A stretch of 64,000 nt of DNA from Streptomyces sp. Z26 (GCF_003665095.1 NZ_RCHV01000002.1:4326501-4390500); one strand, 5' to 3'. Counted from the first letter of the stretch, positions 7,863 to 20,300 are shown. Notes: generated by a model from the sequence alone, not told the origin. Numbers and translations are program-made.

Positions 7863-9289
7863 CGGACGCTCCGCAGCGCCGCGACGAGCGTCCGGGCCTG
7901 TACGTTCAACTGGCCGCCGTACCGCAGCAGTTCGTCCAGCTGCGTCACGCTCGTCCAACGGAACTCCGCCGCGCACGCGCGCGGCCCGTCCCCTGTCTCC
8001 AGTGTCTCCAGCACGTCGTCCTCGACCTCGGTGATCACGTAGCGGCACTCGGCGTGGTGGAAGCGGCCGCCCTCCTCCGAGAGCACCGAGTCGAAGAGGG
8101 GCTTGCCCGCCCCGCCCTCCAGCAGCTCCCGCTGGAACGGCGGCTGGTCCTCCGCCGGGAGATGAGCGTAGTTCCCCGGCGTCAGCTGCACGGTGGGGCC
8201 CAGCTCCGCCACGTCGATCAGGCCCGGCTCGACGCGCGCCCGCAGCAGTACGTGCGGCACCCCGGCCACGTACCGCAGCAGCAGGCCCGACAGGCCCACG
8301 CCGCTCGGCAGCAGCAGCGGCTGCGTCCAGGCGGGCACCTCGCGGCGGCCGGAGCTGACGTCGACACCGATGACGCTGAAGAAGAGGCCGCGCTCGTGCT
8401 CGACCCGGTCGTCCCAACGCTGCCACCCGGCCACGTCGTTGAGCGGCAGCCGGGTGGTGGTGACTTCGTGCTCGACGCGGCGCTGGGTGAGCCAGCTGCG
8501 TACCTCCGCGTCGCCGTGCAGGGAGACGGCGGGGGCGCCGCCGTCGGCGGGCGGCTGCCAGTCGGGGAGGCAGGCCAGGACCGTACGGGAGTCCATGTTG
8601 ACGAGGTTGTCGAAGCCGAGGAGGGCGTTGACCTGGCCGAGCGTCAGCCAGCAGAAGTCCTCGCCCGCCTCCACCTCCGGGCCGACCTCGACGACCATGT
8701 TCCGGTTCCGCTTGCGGTGGAACCAGGTGCCCTGCTCCGACTGGAGGGAGTCCGCGAGGACGCTGCCGGGCGCCGGGCGGTAGAACGAGTCGAGGTACGC
8801 GACGGCCGAACCGCCGTGCACCCGCGAGTAGTTGCTCTTCGTCGCCTGGATCGTCGGGGACAGCTGCACGCCGTTGACGTTGCCCGGCTCGGACTTGGCC
8901 TGCATCAGCAGGTGCAGTACGCCGTCGATCTCCCGTACGGCGATGCCGAGGATGCCGAACTCCGGCTGGTCGATGATCGGTTGCTCCCACTCGGGCACCG
9001 GCCCGAAGTCCGACCGCACCCGCAGCCCGTGCACCGTGAAGAAGCGCCCGCTGCGGTGCCGGAGGTCGCCCGTCGCCTGGTCGAAGCCCCAGCCCTTCAG
9101 CTCGCTGAAGGGGACGCGCCGGACCCGCTGCGGCTGCTCGCGCCGCCGCTCGTCCAGCCACTCGAAGAACGCGGCGTTGCTCATGGCCACGCCGTCCGTC
9201 GCCGCCGCGGAGACGGCGAGCCGCGCCGCGGGCCCGCCGCCTCCGGCGCCGGAACCGCGTGACGTCGGCGCCGCGCTGGCCTTGTGCAT
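7859..9289 (-). CDS. NDP-4-keto-6-deoxyhexose 2,3-dehydratase
   Basis: This 476-residue protein belongs to the hexose 2,3-dehydratase family (EvaA, TylCVI, OleV type), which removes the C2 hydroxyl in 2,6-dideoxysugar synthesis. The family's two internal homologous halves are visible. The first has FFEWLDERRREQPQRVRRVP and SPTIQATKSNYSRVHGG; the second has SWLTQRRVEHEVTTTRLPL and GPTVQLTPGNYAHL. I chose ATG 9289 (MHKASAAPTS) because GGGAGAGG lies six bases before it. The longer start at 9352 would translate an upstream 27-bp tandem repeat. It is the first gene of the leftward sugar operon and diverges from a glycosyltransferase. Confidence 0.93.
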   Translation of the reverse strand: MHKASAAPTSRGSGAGGGGPAARLAVSAAATDGVAMSNAAFFEWLDERRREQPQRVRRVPFSELKGWGFDQATGDLRHRSGRFFTVHGLRVRSDFGPVPEWEQPIIDQPEFGILGIAVREIDGVLHLLMQAKSEPGNVNGVQLSPTIQATKSNYSRVHGGSAVAYLDSFYRPAPGSVLADSLQSEQGTWFHRKRNRNMVVEVGPEVEAGEDFCWLTLGQVNALLGFDNLVNMDSRTVLACLPDWQPPADGGAPAVSLHGDAEVRSWLTQRRVEHEVTTTRLPLNDVAGWQRWDDRVEHERGLFFSVIGVDVSSGRREVPAWTQPLLLPSGVGLSGLLLRYVAGVPHVLLRARVEPGLIDVAELGPTVQLTPGNYAHLPAEDQPPFQRELLEGGAGKPLFDSVLSEEGGRFHHAECRYVITEVEDDVLETLETGDGPRACAAEFRWTSVTQLDELLRYGGQLNVQARTLVAALRSVR

Positions 9290-9303
9290 GATTCGCCTCT
9301 CCC

Positions 9304-9357
9304 GTGCTGGAACGGAGTCGCCCACTGCGTGTGCTGGAACGGAGTCGTCCACCGTGT
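9304..9357. repeat. 27-bp tandem direct repeat
   Basis: Two adjacent copies of a unit beginning GTGCTGGAACGGAGTCG differ at only three of 27 positions. They lie just upstream of the 2,3-dehydratase start, in its probable 5' leader. On the minus strand they would encode DSVPAHAVG/DSVPAR if the gene began upstream. Confidence 0.8.
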
Positions 9358-9376
9358 GCAGACTGCCTGGCGGGAT

Positions 9377-9392
9377 ACCGGGAACCGCCTAG
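9377..9392. promoter_or_regulatory. PAS-LuxR operator-like site
   Basis: ACCGGGAACCGCCTAG matches the PAS-LuxR consensus at 11 of 16 positions. It is a close sibling of the site at 9469 (CCGGGAAYCRCCTAG shared). It lies 88 bases upstream of the 2,3-dehydratase start. It is weak alone and more credible as one of a pair. Confidence 0.42.
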
Positions 9393-9468
9393 ACTTTCGC
9401 CGCCCGGCCCGATTCCGCGCCGCCGCCCGCGCCGGACGCGCGGTGGTGAGGACGCGTACGCGCGAGGT

Positions 9469-9484
9469 TCCGGGAATCACCTAG
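9469..9484. promoter_or_regulatory. PAS-LuxR operator-like site
   Basis: TCCGGGAATCACCTAG matches the consensus at 12 of 16 positions. It lies about 98 bases upstream of the glycosyltransferase start and is shared with the divergent sugar operon. Confidence 0.48.
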
Positions 9485-9581
9485 TTCCGGATCGCGGGGC
9501 CCGTGGGCGCGCCCCCGCCGGTCCTACCGTGGGGGACCCCCGGCCCGTACGGACGCGGGGCGAACGCGGGAGGCACACAGC

Positions 9582-10796
9582 ATGAGTCACTTGGCAATCT
9601 TCGTCGTACCGGGCTACGGCCACGTCGGCCCGACGATCGAACTCACCAGGGAACTCGTCGGACGCGGGCACCGCGTCACGTACGTCATCGACGAGGGGTA
9701 CGCGGACGTGGTCGCCGAGGCCGGCGCCCGTACGGTCACGTACCGGTCGATCCGTGGCCAGCTGCCCGGCCAGAAGAGCCTCGAAGGCGCCCACATGGCC
9801 AGCCTCTTCGCGGACTTCATCCAGGACGGCGCCGAGACCGTGCTGCCGCTGGCCGAGTCCGCCCTCGCGGACGACCGGCCGGACCTGATCCTCTACGACT
9901 TCGGCAGCTTCCCCTCCGCGCGCATGCTGTCGCGGAAGTGGTCCGTGCCGACGGTGCAGCTGTTCCCGCAGATCGCCTCGAACGAGCACTTCTCCCTGTT
10001 CGGCGGCCCCGACGCCGCGATCCAGACCGACGAGTCCGCGATGGCGGAGTTCGGGCGCGGCTACGCCGCCCTCCTCGCCATGGCCAACGCGAACGGCGTG
10101 ACCGAGGCCGACATGCCCGTCTTCGCCGCGGGCTTCGACGAGCGGAACCTGGTCTTCCTGACCCGCGCGTTCCAGCCCAAGGGCGAGACGTTCGACGAGC
10201 GGTTCGCGTTCGTCGGCCCCTGCTTCGCCGCCGACGCAGGGAAGGCGGACGACGCGTGGCAGCCGCCGTCGTCGTCCGACGCGAAGGTGCTCCTCGCGTC
10301 CATGGGTACGGAGTCCAACGAGCAGGCCGAGTTCTTCCGCTCGTTCAGCGACTCCTTCAAGGACGACGAGTGGCACGTCGTGATGACCCTCGGCAAGGGC
10401 GCCGACCCGGCCGCGCTGGGCCTCGCGGACCACATCGAGGCGCACTCGTTCCTGCCGCACCCCCAGGTCCTGCCGCACGCCTCCGTGCTCGTCACGCACG
10501 GCGGTCCGGGCAGCGTCACCGAGGCGCTGCACTACGGCACCCCCATGGTCGTCGTGCCGCAGACCCCGGAGACCCGCTTCAACGCGCAGCGCCTCACCGA
10601 GCTGGGCCTCGGCACCACCGTGCTGCCGGAGGACCTGACCGGGGACACGCTGCGCGCCGCCGTGGACAAGCTCGCCGCGGACACCCAGGTGCGCGAGAAC
10701 GTGGCCCGGGTCGGCCAGGAGTCCCGTGAGGCGGGCGGCGCCGTGCGCGCCGCCGACGTGCTGGAGGGCTGGATCGCGGGTTCGCCCGCGAAGTGA
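9582..10796 (+). CDS. macrolide-type glycosyltransferase (GT1, MGT/OleD-like)
   Basis: This 404-residue GT-B enzyme starts MSHLAIFVVPGYGHVGPTIE, with the catalytic His in GYGHVGP. Its nucleotide-sugar signature near residues 300-330 (HGGPGSVTEALHYGTPMVVV, then PETRFNAQRL) is that of the MGT/OleD/OleI group. Many members inactivate macrolides by glucosylation for self-protection. Others attach deoxysugars in biosynthesis. It is transcribed divergently from the 2,3-dehydratase and followed by a strong hairpin. Either it transfers the deoxysugar or it is a resistance enzyme that needs a partner glycosidase, which is not seen here. The Shine-Dalgarno GGGAGG supports the start. Confidence 0.87.
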   Translation: MSHLAIFVVPGYGHVGPTIELTRELVGRGHRVTYVIDEGYADVVAEAGARTVTYRSIRGQLPGQKSLEGAHMASLFADFIQDGAETVLPLAESALADDRPDLILYDFGSFPSARMLSRKWSVPTVQLFPQIASNEHFSLFGGPDAAIQTDESAMAEFGRGYAALLAMANANGVTEADMPVFAAGFDERNLVFLTRAFQPKGETFDERFAFVGPCFAADAGKADDAWQPPSSSDAKVLLASMGTESNEQAEFFRSFSDSFKDDEWHVVMTLGKGADPAALGLADHIEAHSFLPHPQVLPHASVLVTHGGPGSVTEALHYGTPMVVVPQTPETRFNAQRLTELGLGTTVLPEDLTGDTLRAAVDKLAADTQVRENVARVGQESREAGGAVRAADVLEGWIAGSPAK

Positions 10797-10851
10797 CCCG
10801 CCCGGGGGCGGGCGGGTTCGCCCGTCACCCCCCGTCGCACCGTCGCACCGT

Positions 10852-10887
10852 CGCCGCCGGACCCGCCGCCACGCGGGTCCGGCGGCG
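10852..10887 (+). terminator. strong hairpin terminator after the glycosyltransferase
   Basis: Perfect 15-bp arms (CGCCGCCGGACCCGC and GCGGGTCCGGCGGCG) surround a six-base loop, 55 bases after the stop codon. No U-tract is present. Confidence 0.75.
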
Positions 10888-11220
10888 CGGTGACGGGGCG
10901 GCCTCCGCGCCGGAGCGGCGGCCGTGAACCGCCGGGGCCCTCCCGCCCGTTCGGGACGGCGCCCCGTGGCGGGAAACCGCCGCTGGACGCGGGCCCCGTA
11001 CGCCGAGGCCGTACGCCGAGCCCGTACGCGACGCCGCGTGCCGGAACGTACGCCGCACCGCACGTCGTATGTCCGCTTCCGCCCGTTCCGGAAGTGGTGC
11101 CGGGGGTGCCGCGGACGGGGCGGGGAGGTGCGCGCGAGGCCGTGCGGCCGAGCGCTCCCGAGGACCTCCGTGAGGGGCGTAAGCCCAGTTCACCGGGGGT
11201 CGCCCGGACGGTGTCAGCGA

Positions 11221-11236
11221 CTGGAAATTCCCCTAG
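11221..11236. promoter_or_regulatory. PAS-LuxR operator-like site upstream of the PKS operon
   Basis: CTGGAAATTCCCCTAG matches the consensus at 13 of 16 positions. It lies about 100 bases upstream of the first PKS start, in the most AT-rich part of that intergenic region. Confidence 0.58.
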
Positions 11237-11336
11237 TGCTGTCCACCCGGGACAGGTGGCGCACACCCCTCTGTGGAACTCTGAACGCGGTTGTGAGGCT
11301 CCACTAAGGGTGACTTGGTCGTTTGGAGTGCGATAG

Positions 11337-14300
11337 ATGAACATGTCGGAACCCGAAGGCACCGGAAGCCCTCTCCCGCAGCACGACCTCCCGCAGGGCG
11401 CCGACGCCTCCGACCGCCGCCCGCCGCACCGCGAGCCCATCGCGGTCATCGGGCTGGCCTGCCGACTCCCCGGCGCCGACACCCCCGCCGCACTCTGGGA
11501 CCTGCTGACCGAAGGCCGCAGCGCCCTCACCGACGTCCCCGCGGACCGGTGGGACGCCGACGCGTACCGCGAGGCCGCCGTCGCCCCCGACGGGCGGCCC
11601 GTCCCCGCGCGCGGCGGGTTCGTCGCGCACGTGGCCGACTTCGACCCCGCGTTCTTCGGCATCTCGCCGCGCGAGGCCGCCGCGATGGACCCCCAGCAGC
11701 GCCTCGCCCTCGAACTCGGCTGGGAAGCCGTCGAGAACGCCCACCTCGACCCCGACGTGCTGCGCGGCGAACGCGGCGGCGTCTTCGTCGGCGCGACCGT
11801 CGAGGACTACGCCGCCCTCGTCCACCGGCACGGCGAAGCCGCCATCGGGCACCACACCATGCCCGGCCTCAACCGCGGCCTCATCGCCAACCGCGTCTCG
11901 TACGCCCTCGGGCTGCGCGGCCCCAGCATGACCGTGGACACGGCGCAGTCCTCGTCCCTCGTCGCCGTCCAGAACGCCTGCGACAGCCTGCGCGCCGGGG
12001 ACTGCGACCTCGCCCTCGCCGGGGGCGTCCACCTCAACCTCGTGCCCGAGAGCACCATCGCCGCCGCCCGCTTCGGCGCCCTCAGCCCCGACGGCCTCTG
12101 CTACACCTTCGACGAGCGCGCCAACGGCTTCGTACGCGGCGAGGGCGGCGGCATCCTCGTCCTCAAGCCCCTGTCCCGCGCCCTCGCCGACGGCGACCGC
12201 GTGCACGGCGTCATCCGCGGCGGCGCCGTCAACAACGACGGCACCGGCGACACCGTCGTCAGCCCTGACGCGGGCGCCCAGGAGGACGTGCTCCGCCGGG
12301 CCTGCGCCCGCGCGGGCGTCGACCCCGCCCACGTCGACTACGTCGAACTGCACGGCCCCGGCACCCCCGCGGGCGACCCCGTCGAGGCGGCCGCGCTCGG
12401 CGCCGCCCTCGGCACGGCCGAGGGGCGGCGCGCGCCGCTGCGCGTCGGCTCCGTCAAGACCAACATCGGCCACCTGGAAGGCGCTTCGGGCATCGCGGGC
12501 CTGCTGAAGGCGCTGCTGTGCGTCAAGCACGGCACCCTCGTGCCGAGCCTCAACTACTCCCGCCCGCACCCCCGTATCGCCCTCGACGAGCTGAACCTGC
12601 GCGTGCAGCAGGACGCCGCCCCGTGGGAACGGGACGGCGTACGGCCGCGTACGGCGGGTGTGTCGTCGTTCGGCATGGGCGGTACGAACGCGCACCTGAT
12701 CATCGAGGAGCCGCCGGAGGTCGAGGCGGAACCGGTGGCCGTGGAGGACGGCGCGGGTGTGGTGCCGTGGGTGCTGTCGGCGCGTTCGGCGGAGGCCCTG
12801 CGGGCGCAGGCGGAACGGTTGGCCGCGTTCGTGGAGGCGGGCCGTCCGGACGTGTCGGGCGTCGGCCACGCGCTGCTGAACGGGCGCGCGGTCTTCGAGC
12901 ACCGCGCGGTGGTCGCCGGTGCCGAACGGGACGTCCTCGTCGCCCGCCTGGCCGAGGTGGCCGCAGCCCCGTCGCGGGCGGTGCCGGAGGACGGGTCGGG
13001 TCGTGGTCCGGTGTTCGTGTTCCCGGGTCAGGGTGCGCAGTGGGTGGGTATGGGGCGTGAACTCCTCGATTCCTCGCCGGTGTTCGCGGCGCGGTTCGCT
13101 GAGTGTGATGCGGCGTTGGCGCCGTTCGTGGACTGGTCGTTGTCCGGTGTGTTGCGGGGCGTCGAAGGTGCTCCGGGGTTTGACCGGGTGGATGTCGTGC
13201 AGCCGGTGTTGTGGGCGGTGATGGTGTCGTTGGCGGAGGTGTGGCGCTCGTACGGTGTCCAGCCCGCCGCTGTCGTGGGTCATTCGCAGGGTGAGATCGC
13301 CGCCGCGTGTGTGTCGGGCGCGTTGTCGATCGAGGACGCGGCGCGTGTGGTGGCGTTGCGGAGTCAGACCATTACGGCGCTTGCGGGTCGTGGTGGCATG
13401 GTGTCGGTGGCGAAGCCTCGTGCCGAGGTGGATGAGTTGATCTCCGGGTGGGACGGCCGTATCTCGGTCGCCGCCGTCAACGGGCCCTCCGCTGTGGTGG
13501 TTTCGGGTGACGCCGACGCCCTCGACGAACTCCGCGCCCACTGCGACGAGCGGGAGATCCGTGCGCGTCGTATCGAGGTGGACTACGCCTCCCACTCGGC
13601 GCATGTGGAGAGCATCCGCGACGATATCCTGACCGCTCTCGCGCCGGTCCAGCCGCGTGTGCCGTCCGTGCCGTTCTTCTCCACCGTCACGGGTGACTGG
13701 CTGGACGCGGACACCCTGGTGGACGCGGACTACTGGTACACGAATCTGCGGCAGACGGTGCAACTGGAGCCCGCGATCAGGTCGTTGATCGAGGATGGTC
13801 ATCGTGCGTTCGCGGAGATGAGCCCGCACCCCGTGCTCACGGTTCCGGTGCAGGACACGGCTGAGGCGACGGACACCGAGGTGACGGTGACGGGCACGCT
13901 CCGCCGGGACGAGGGCGGTCTCGACCGCCTCTACCTCTCGCTGGGTCACCTGTGGGCGCATGGCGTGGAGGTGGACTGGTCCCCGGCGTTCCCCGCCGAC
14001 CGCCGCCCCGCCACCCCCGTCGACCTCCCCACCTACCCCTTCCAGCGGCGCCGTTGCTGGATCGACGCCGTCGGAATCCCCGCGCCCCGGCCCGAACTCC
14101 CCGCCGCCGCCCCGGTGTCCGCGCCCGTGCCCGTGCCCGCCGGGCAGGCCGCGCTGGACGCCGTGCTCGACGGCGCCGCCGCCGTCCTCGGCCACGACTC
14201 GGCGGAGACGGTCGAGAGCGGCCGTACGTTCAAGGACCTCGGTTTCACCTCCGTCACGGCCGTGGAGCTGCGGGACCGCCTGAACGTCCAGTTCGGCGTA

Positions 14301-17300
14301 CGCCTGCCCTCCAGCGCCCTCTTCGACCACCCGACGCCCGTACGCCTCGCCCGGCAGATCGACACCGAGCTGACCGGCGGGCAGCCGGACCCGGCCGGTG
14401 ACGCCGTACTCCCGCGCACCCCGCGCGAGGCCGACGAACCGATCGCGATCGTGGCGATGGGCTGCCGCTTCCCCGGCGACGTCCGTACGCCCGAGGACCT
14501 GTGGCGCGTCGTACGCGACGGGTTGGACGTCGTGTCCGACTTCCCCACGAACCGCGACTGGGACCTGGCGGCGCTCCACGACCCGGACCCGGAGCGTTCC
14601 GGTACGAGCTACGTGAGCAAGGGCGGATTCCTGCACGACGCGGGCGAGTTCGACGCCGCGTTCTTCGGGATCTCGCCGCGCGAGGCCCTCGCGATGGACC
14701 CGCAGCAGCGGTTGCTGCTGGAGACGTCGTGGGAGGCGCTGGAGCGCGCGGGCATCGACCCGACGTCCGTACGCGGCAGCCGTACCGGCGTGTTCGTCGG
14801 CGCGATGGCGCAGGACTACGGGCCGCGGCTGCACCAGGGCGGCGAGGACGTCGAGGGGCACGTGCTGACCGGTACGACGACGAGCGTCGCGTCCGGCCGT
14901 ATCGCCTACACGCTCGGCCTGGAGGGCCCGGCCGTCACCGTCGACACGGCGTGCTCGTCGTCGCTGGTGGCACTGCACATGGCGGCCCAGTCGCTGCGGA
15001 ACGACGAGTGCTCCATGGCGCTCGCGGGCGGCGCGACGGTGATGTCCAGCCCCGGCATATTCGTGGAGTTCAGCCGCCAGCGCGGCCTGTCGCCGGACGG
15101 TCGGTGCAAGCCGTTCGCGGCGGGTGCGGACGGTACGGGGTGGGGTGAGGGCGTCGGTGTGCTGCTGCTGGAGCGGCTGTCCGACGCGCGGCGGAACGGG
15201 CACCAGGTGCTGGCCGTCCTCAAGGGTTCCGCGATCAACCAGGACGGCGCGTCGAACGGTCTGACCGCGCCCAACGGCCCCTCCCAGCAGCGCGTCATCC
15301 GCGCCGCCCTCGCCAACGCCCGGCTGGAGCCCGGCGACGTGGACGTCGTCGAGGCCCACGGCACCGGCACCACCCTCGGCGACCCCATCGAGGCACAGGC
15401 ACTGCTCGCCACGTACGGACGGGACCGCGACGCCGAACGGCCCCTCTGGCTCGGCTCCTTGAAGTCCAACGTCGGCCACGCGCAGGCCGCCGCGGGCGTC
15501 GGCGGCGTCATCAAGATGGTCGAGGCGCTGCGGCACGGCGTCCTGCCCAGGTCCCTGCACGCCGAGGACCCGTCGCCGCAGGTCGACTGGGAGTCCGGCG
15601 CCGTACGGCTGCTCGCCGAGGCGCGGGAGTGGGACACCGCCGGGGACACTGCTGCCCGTACGCGGCGCGCGGCCGTCTCCTCGTTCGGCATCAGCGGCAC
15701 CAACGCGCACGTCATCCTGGAGGCCGCCGCAGAGGCCGCCCCCACCGCTTCCGTGGCCTCCGAGGGCGACGGGTCGGAGGCCGTCGCCCCCTGGCTGCTC
15801 TCCGCCCGTACGGCCGACGCGCTCAAGGCACAGGCGGAGACGCTGCTCGCCCACCTCGACACGGCGACCACCGCACCGCGCCCCGTGGACGTCGGGCACA
15901 CCCTGCGCACCGCGCGCGCGGCGCTCGACCACCGCGCGGTCGTCACCGGCGCGGACCGGGACGAACTCCTCGCCGGACTGCGGGAGGTGGCCGCCGGCCA
16001 CGTCGACGCGGTCGCGGGCGAGCACCGGCGCGGTCCGGTGTTCGTGTTCCCGGGTCAGGGTGCGCAGTGGGTCGGTATGGGGCGGGAGTTGTTGGACTCC
16101 TCGCCGGTGTTCAAGGCGCGGTTCGCTGAGTGTGACGCTGCGTTGGCGCCGTTCGTGGACTGGTCGTTGTCCGGTGTGCTGCGGGGTGTCGAGGGCGCTC
16201 CGGGGTTTGACCGGGTGGACGTCGTACAGCCCGTGCTCTGGGCGGTGATGGTGTCGTTGGCGGAGGTGTGGCGCTCGTACGGTGTCCAGCCCGCCGCCGT
16301 CGTCGGCCACTCGCAGGGTGAGATCGCCGCCGCGTGTGTGTCCGGCGCGTTGTCGATCGAGGACGCCGCACGCGTGGTGGCGTTGCGGAGCCGGACCATC
16401 ACCGCACTCGCGGGCCGCGGCGGCATGGTGTCCGTCGCGCTGCCCCGCGCCGACGCCGAGGAGCTGATCGCCGCATGGCCCGGAAGCCTGTCCGTCGCCG
16501 CCGTCAACGGGCCCTCCGCCGTGGTGGTGTCCGGTGATGTGGCCGCTCTGGACGCCCTTGTGGAAGCTTGCGAGGAGCGCGAGGTACGGGCCCGCCGCAT
16601 CGAGGTCGACTACGCCTCGCACTCGGCGCACGTGGAGGAGATCCGCGAGGAGATCCTGACCGCCCTCGCGCCGGTCCGGCCGCGTAAGCCGTCCGTGCCG
16701 TTCTTCTCCACCGTGACCGGCGACTGGCTGGACGCGGACACCCTGGTGGACGCGGACTACTGGTACACGAACCTGCGGCAGACCGTACAACTGGAGCCCG
16801 CCGTACGGTCGTTGATCGAGGACGGCCACCGCGCGTTCGCGGAGATGAGCCCCCACCCCGTGCTCACCATGCCGGTGCAGGACACGGCCGAGGCCACCGA
16901 CACCGACGTGACCGTCACGGGCACGCTCCGCCGCGACCAGGGCGGCCTGCCGCGCCTCCACGCCTCCCTCGGGGAGCTGTGGGCGCACGGCGTCGAGGTC
17001 GACTGGGCACCGGCGTTCGCCGGGCACCGGCCCGCGCTGGTGGACCTGCCCACGTACGCCTTCCAGCGGCGGCACTTCTGGCTCGCCACCGACAGCGCGG
17101 ACCGTACGGCCGCCGACCCGGCGGACGCACGTTTCTGGGACACCGTCGAACGCGAGGACCTCAAAGCCCTCGCGGGCACCCTCGGCCTCAGCGACCCCGG
17201 CGCGCTCGCCGCCGTGCTGCCCGCCCTGTCGTCCTGGCGCCGCGACCGGCGCCAGCGGGACACCGCCGACTCCTGGCGCCACCGCGCCGTCTGGCGCCGC

Positions 17301-20300
17301 CGCCCCGAACCGGCCGCGGGCACCGCCACCGGCGCCTGGCTCCTCGTCGTACCCGAGGGCCACGAGGACTCCACCCCCGTCGCCCAGGCCACCGAGGCGC
17401 TGCGCGCCGCCGGGGCCGAGGCGTACACCGTGCTCGTCGGGCAGGCCGAGGCCGCCGACCGCGAACTCCTCGCCAAGCGGCTGCGGACCGCCGAACACGG
17501 CACGGACACCGTCTCCGGCGTACTGTCCTTCGCCGCGCTCGACGAGTCGCCGCTGCCGGACCGGCCCGCCGTGCCGACCGGGCTCGCCGTGACGCTGGCG
17601 CTGGTGCAGGCGCTCGGCGAGGTCACGTTCGACGCGCCCCTGTGGTGCCTGACCCGTGGCGCCGTCGCCGCCGATGGCGAGGCCGCCCCGTACGCGCCCG
17701 CGCAGGCCGCCGTCTGGGGCCTCGGCCGCGTCGCCGCCCTCGAACACCCCGACCGCTGGGGCGGGTTGGTGGACCTGCCGCCGCCCACCGCGACCGGGCC
17801 CGGCTCCACCGCGACCGACGAGCACGCCGACGCCGGCGGTGTCGACGCGCGCGAACGTACGCGGACCCGGCTCGCCGCCCTCCTCACCGCCGACGACGCC
17901 GAGGACCAACTCGCCCTCCGCGACTCCGGCGTGTACGCCCGCCGCCTCGTCGCCGCCCCCGCCGCCACCCAGGCCGCGCCCCGCACCTGGCGCCCGCGCG
18001 GCACCGCCCTCGTCACCGGCGGCACCGGCGCCCTCGGCGCCCGCGTCGCCCGCTGGCTCGCGCGCGGCGGCGCCGAGCACGTCGTGCTCGCCTCCCGGCG
18101 CGGCGACGCGGACGCCGACGGCGTCCCCGAGCTGCGCGCGGAACTGGCCGAGCAGGGCGTCGGTGTCACCGTCGCCGCCTGCGACACGTCGGACGGCGAC
18201 GCCGTACGGGCGCTCGCCGCACGCCTCGCGGCCGACGGGCACACGGTACGGGCCGTCGTGCACGCCGCGGGCGTCAGCCAGTTGGGCACCCTGGAGGAGG
18301 CGGACACCGCCGACCTCGAAGCGGCCCTCGGCGGCAAGGTGCGCGGCGCGGAGCACCTGGCGGAGGCGTTCGGCTCGGACGCCCTCGACGCCGTCGTGCA
18401 CTTCTCCTCGATCTCTGGCACGTGGGGCGTGGCCGACCACGGCGCGTACGCCGCCGCCAACGCCGCCCTCGACGCGTACGCCGCCCGCCAGCGCGCCGAC
18501 GGCCTGCCCGCCCTCTCCGTCGCCTGGGGCCCCTGGGCGGGCGGCGGCATGATCGCCGACTCCCTCCAGGACGTGCTGCGGCAGCGCGGCGTACCGGTCA
18601 TCGACCCGGACACCGCCCTCCACGGCCTCCAGCGCGCCCTCGACCTGGACGACACCGTCGTGGCCGTCGCGGACGTCGACTGGCCGCGCTTCGGCGGCGT
18701 CTTCACGTCCGTACGCCCCAGCAGGCTGCTGGACGAGATCCCCGCCGCGCAGCCCGCCGCCGACGACGACGCCGCACGTACGGCGGAACCCTCCGCGTTC
18801 CTCCGCGAACTCGCCGGACTCGACGAACGCCGCCGGAACGCACGCCTCGTGGCCCTCGTCCGCGAACAGGTCGCCTCCGTCCTCGGCCACGCCGACCCGG
18901 CGTCCGTCGACCCGCAGGGCGCGTTCAAGGAGCTGGGCTTCGACTCGCTCACGGCCGTCGAACTGCGCAACCGCCTCCACACCGCCTCCGGCCTGAAGCT
19001 CGGCGCGACCGTCGTCTTCGACTACCCCACCGTGCGCGCCCTCGCCGGGCACCTGTCGGGCAAGCTCACCGGCTCCGACGGGCCGTCCGCCGCGTCCCTG
19101 TCGACCGGCGCCGTACGGGCGGCGGGCGCGCGGGACGGCGAGGCCGACGAGCCGATCGCGATCGTCGCGATGAGCTGCCGCTTCCCCGGCGGCGTACGGT
19201 CCCCCGAGGACCTGTGGCGCGTCGTACGGGACGGTGTGGACGTCATCTCCGACTTCCCCACCGACCGCGGCTGGGACCTCGACGGCCTCTACGACCCCGA
19301 CCCCGACAGCACCGGCAAGAGCTACGTACGGCGCAGCGGATTCCTGCACGACGCCGCCGACTTCGACGCCGCGTTCTTCGGCATCTCGCCGCGCGAGGCC
19401 GTCGCCATGGACCCGCAGCAGCGGCTGCTGCTGGAGACCTCCTGGGAGGCGCTGGAGCGCGCCGGACTCGACCCGGCGGCGCTGCGCGGCTCACCCACCG
19501 GCGTGTACGTGGGCATGACCGACCAGGAGTACGGCACCCGGCTGCGCGCCGCGGCGGGCGAGGCCGAGGGCTACCTCGCGACGGGCGCCGTCGGCAGCGT
19601 CGCCTCCGGCCGCATCTCGTACACCCTCGGCCTGGAGGGCCCGGCCGTCACCGTCGACACGGCCTGCTCGTCGTCGCTCGTCGCGCTGCACATGGCGGCG
19701 CAGGCGCTGCGCAACGGCGAGTGCACCCTCGCGCTCGCGGGCGCGGTGATGGTCATGTCCGACCCGTCGCAGTTCATCGCGTTCAGCCGCCAGCGCGGGC
19801 TGGCGCCGGACGGCCGCTCGAAGCCGTTCGCGGCGGCGGCCGACGGCTTCGCCCTCTCCGAGGGCGCGGGCGTCATCGTCCTGGAACGGCTGTCGGACGC
19901 GCGGGTGAACGGGCACCAGGTGCTGGGCGTCGTGCGAGGTTCCGCGATCAACCAGGACGGCGCGTCGAACGGTCTGACCGCGCCCAACGGCCCGTCGCAG
20001 CAGCGCGTCATCCGCGCCGCCCTCGCCCAGGCCGGACTCTCCGCCGGGGACGTGGACGCGGTGGAGGCGCACGGCACGGGTACGAAGCTCGGCGACCCGA
20101 TCGAGGCCGAAGCCCTCCTCGCCACGTACGGCGAGGAGCGGGAGGCCGGGCGCGAGCCGCTGTGGCTGGGCTCCGTGAAGTCCAACATCGGGCACGCGCA
20201 GACCGCTTCGGGCATGGCCGGGGTCATGAAGATGGTCCTCGCCATGCGGCACGACCTGCTCCCCGCGACCCTCCACATCGACGAGCCGTCGCCGCACGTC

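Larger units (their letters stand above)
9290..9581. other. divergent promoter region between sugar operon and glycosyltransferase
   Basis: This 292-base region separates two divergent transcription units. It holds a 27-bp tandem repeat next to the leftward gene and two related PAS-LuxR operator-like sites in the same orientation (9377 and 9469). Shared regulation of sugar synthesis and transfer is the natural reading. Confidence 0.55.
10797..11336. other. intergenic region upstream of the first PKS gene
   Basis: No gene is supported in these 540 bases. It contains the terminator of the glycosyltransferase (10852-10887), a CGTACGCCGAG-type repetitive stretch (about 10995-11035), and a PAS-LuxR operator-like site (11221). 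Bases 11220-11330 are locally less GC-rich, which fits a promoter for the PKS operon. Confidence 0.5.

Noticed and set aside
9290..9352. Start of the 2,3-dehydratase at 9352
   Set aside because: The extra 21 residues would be translation of the 27-bp tandem repeat, and the ATG at 9289 has a well placed Shine-Dalgarno sequence.
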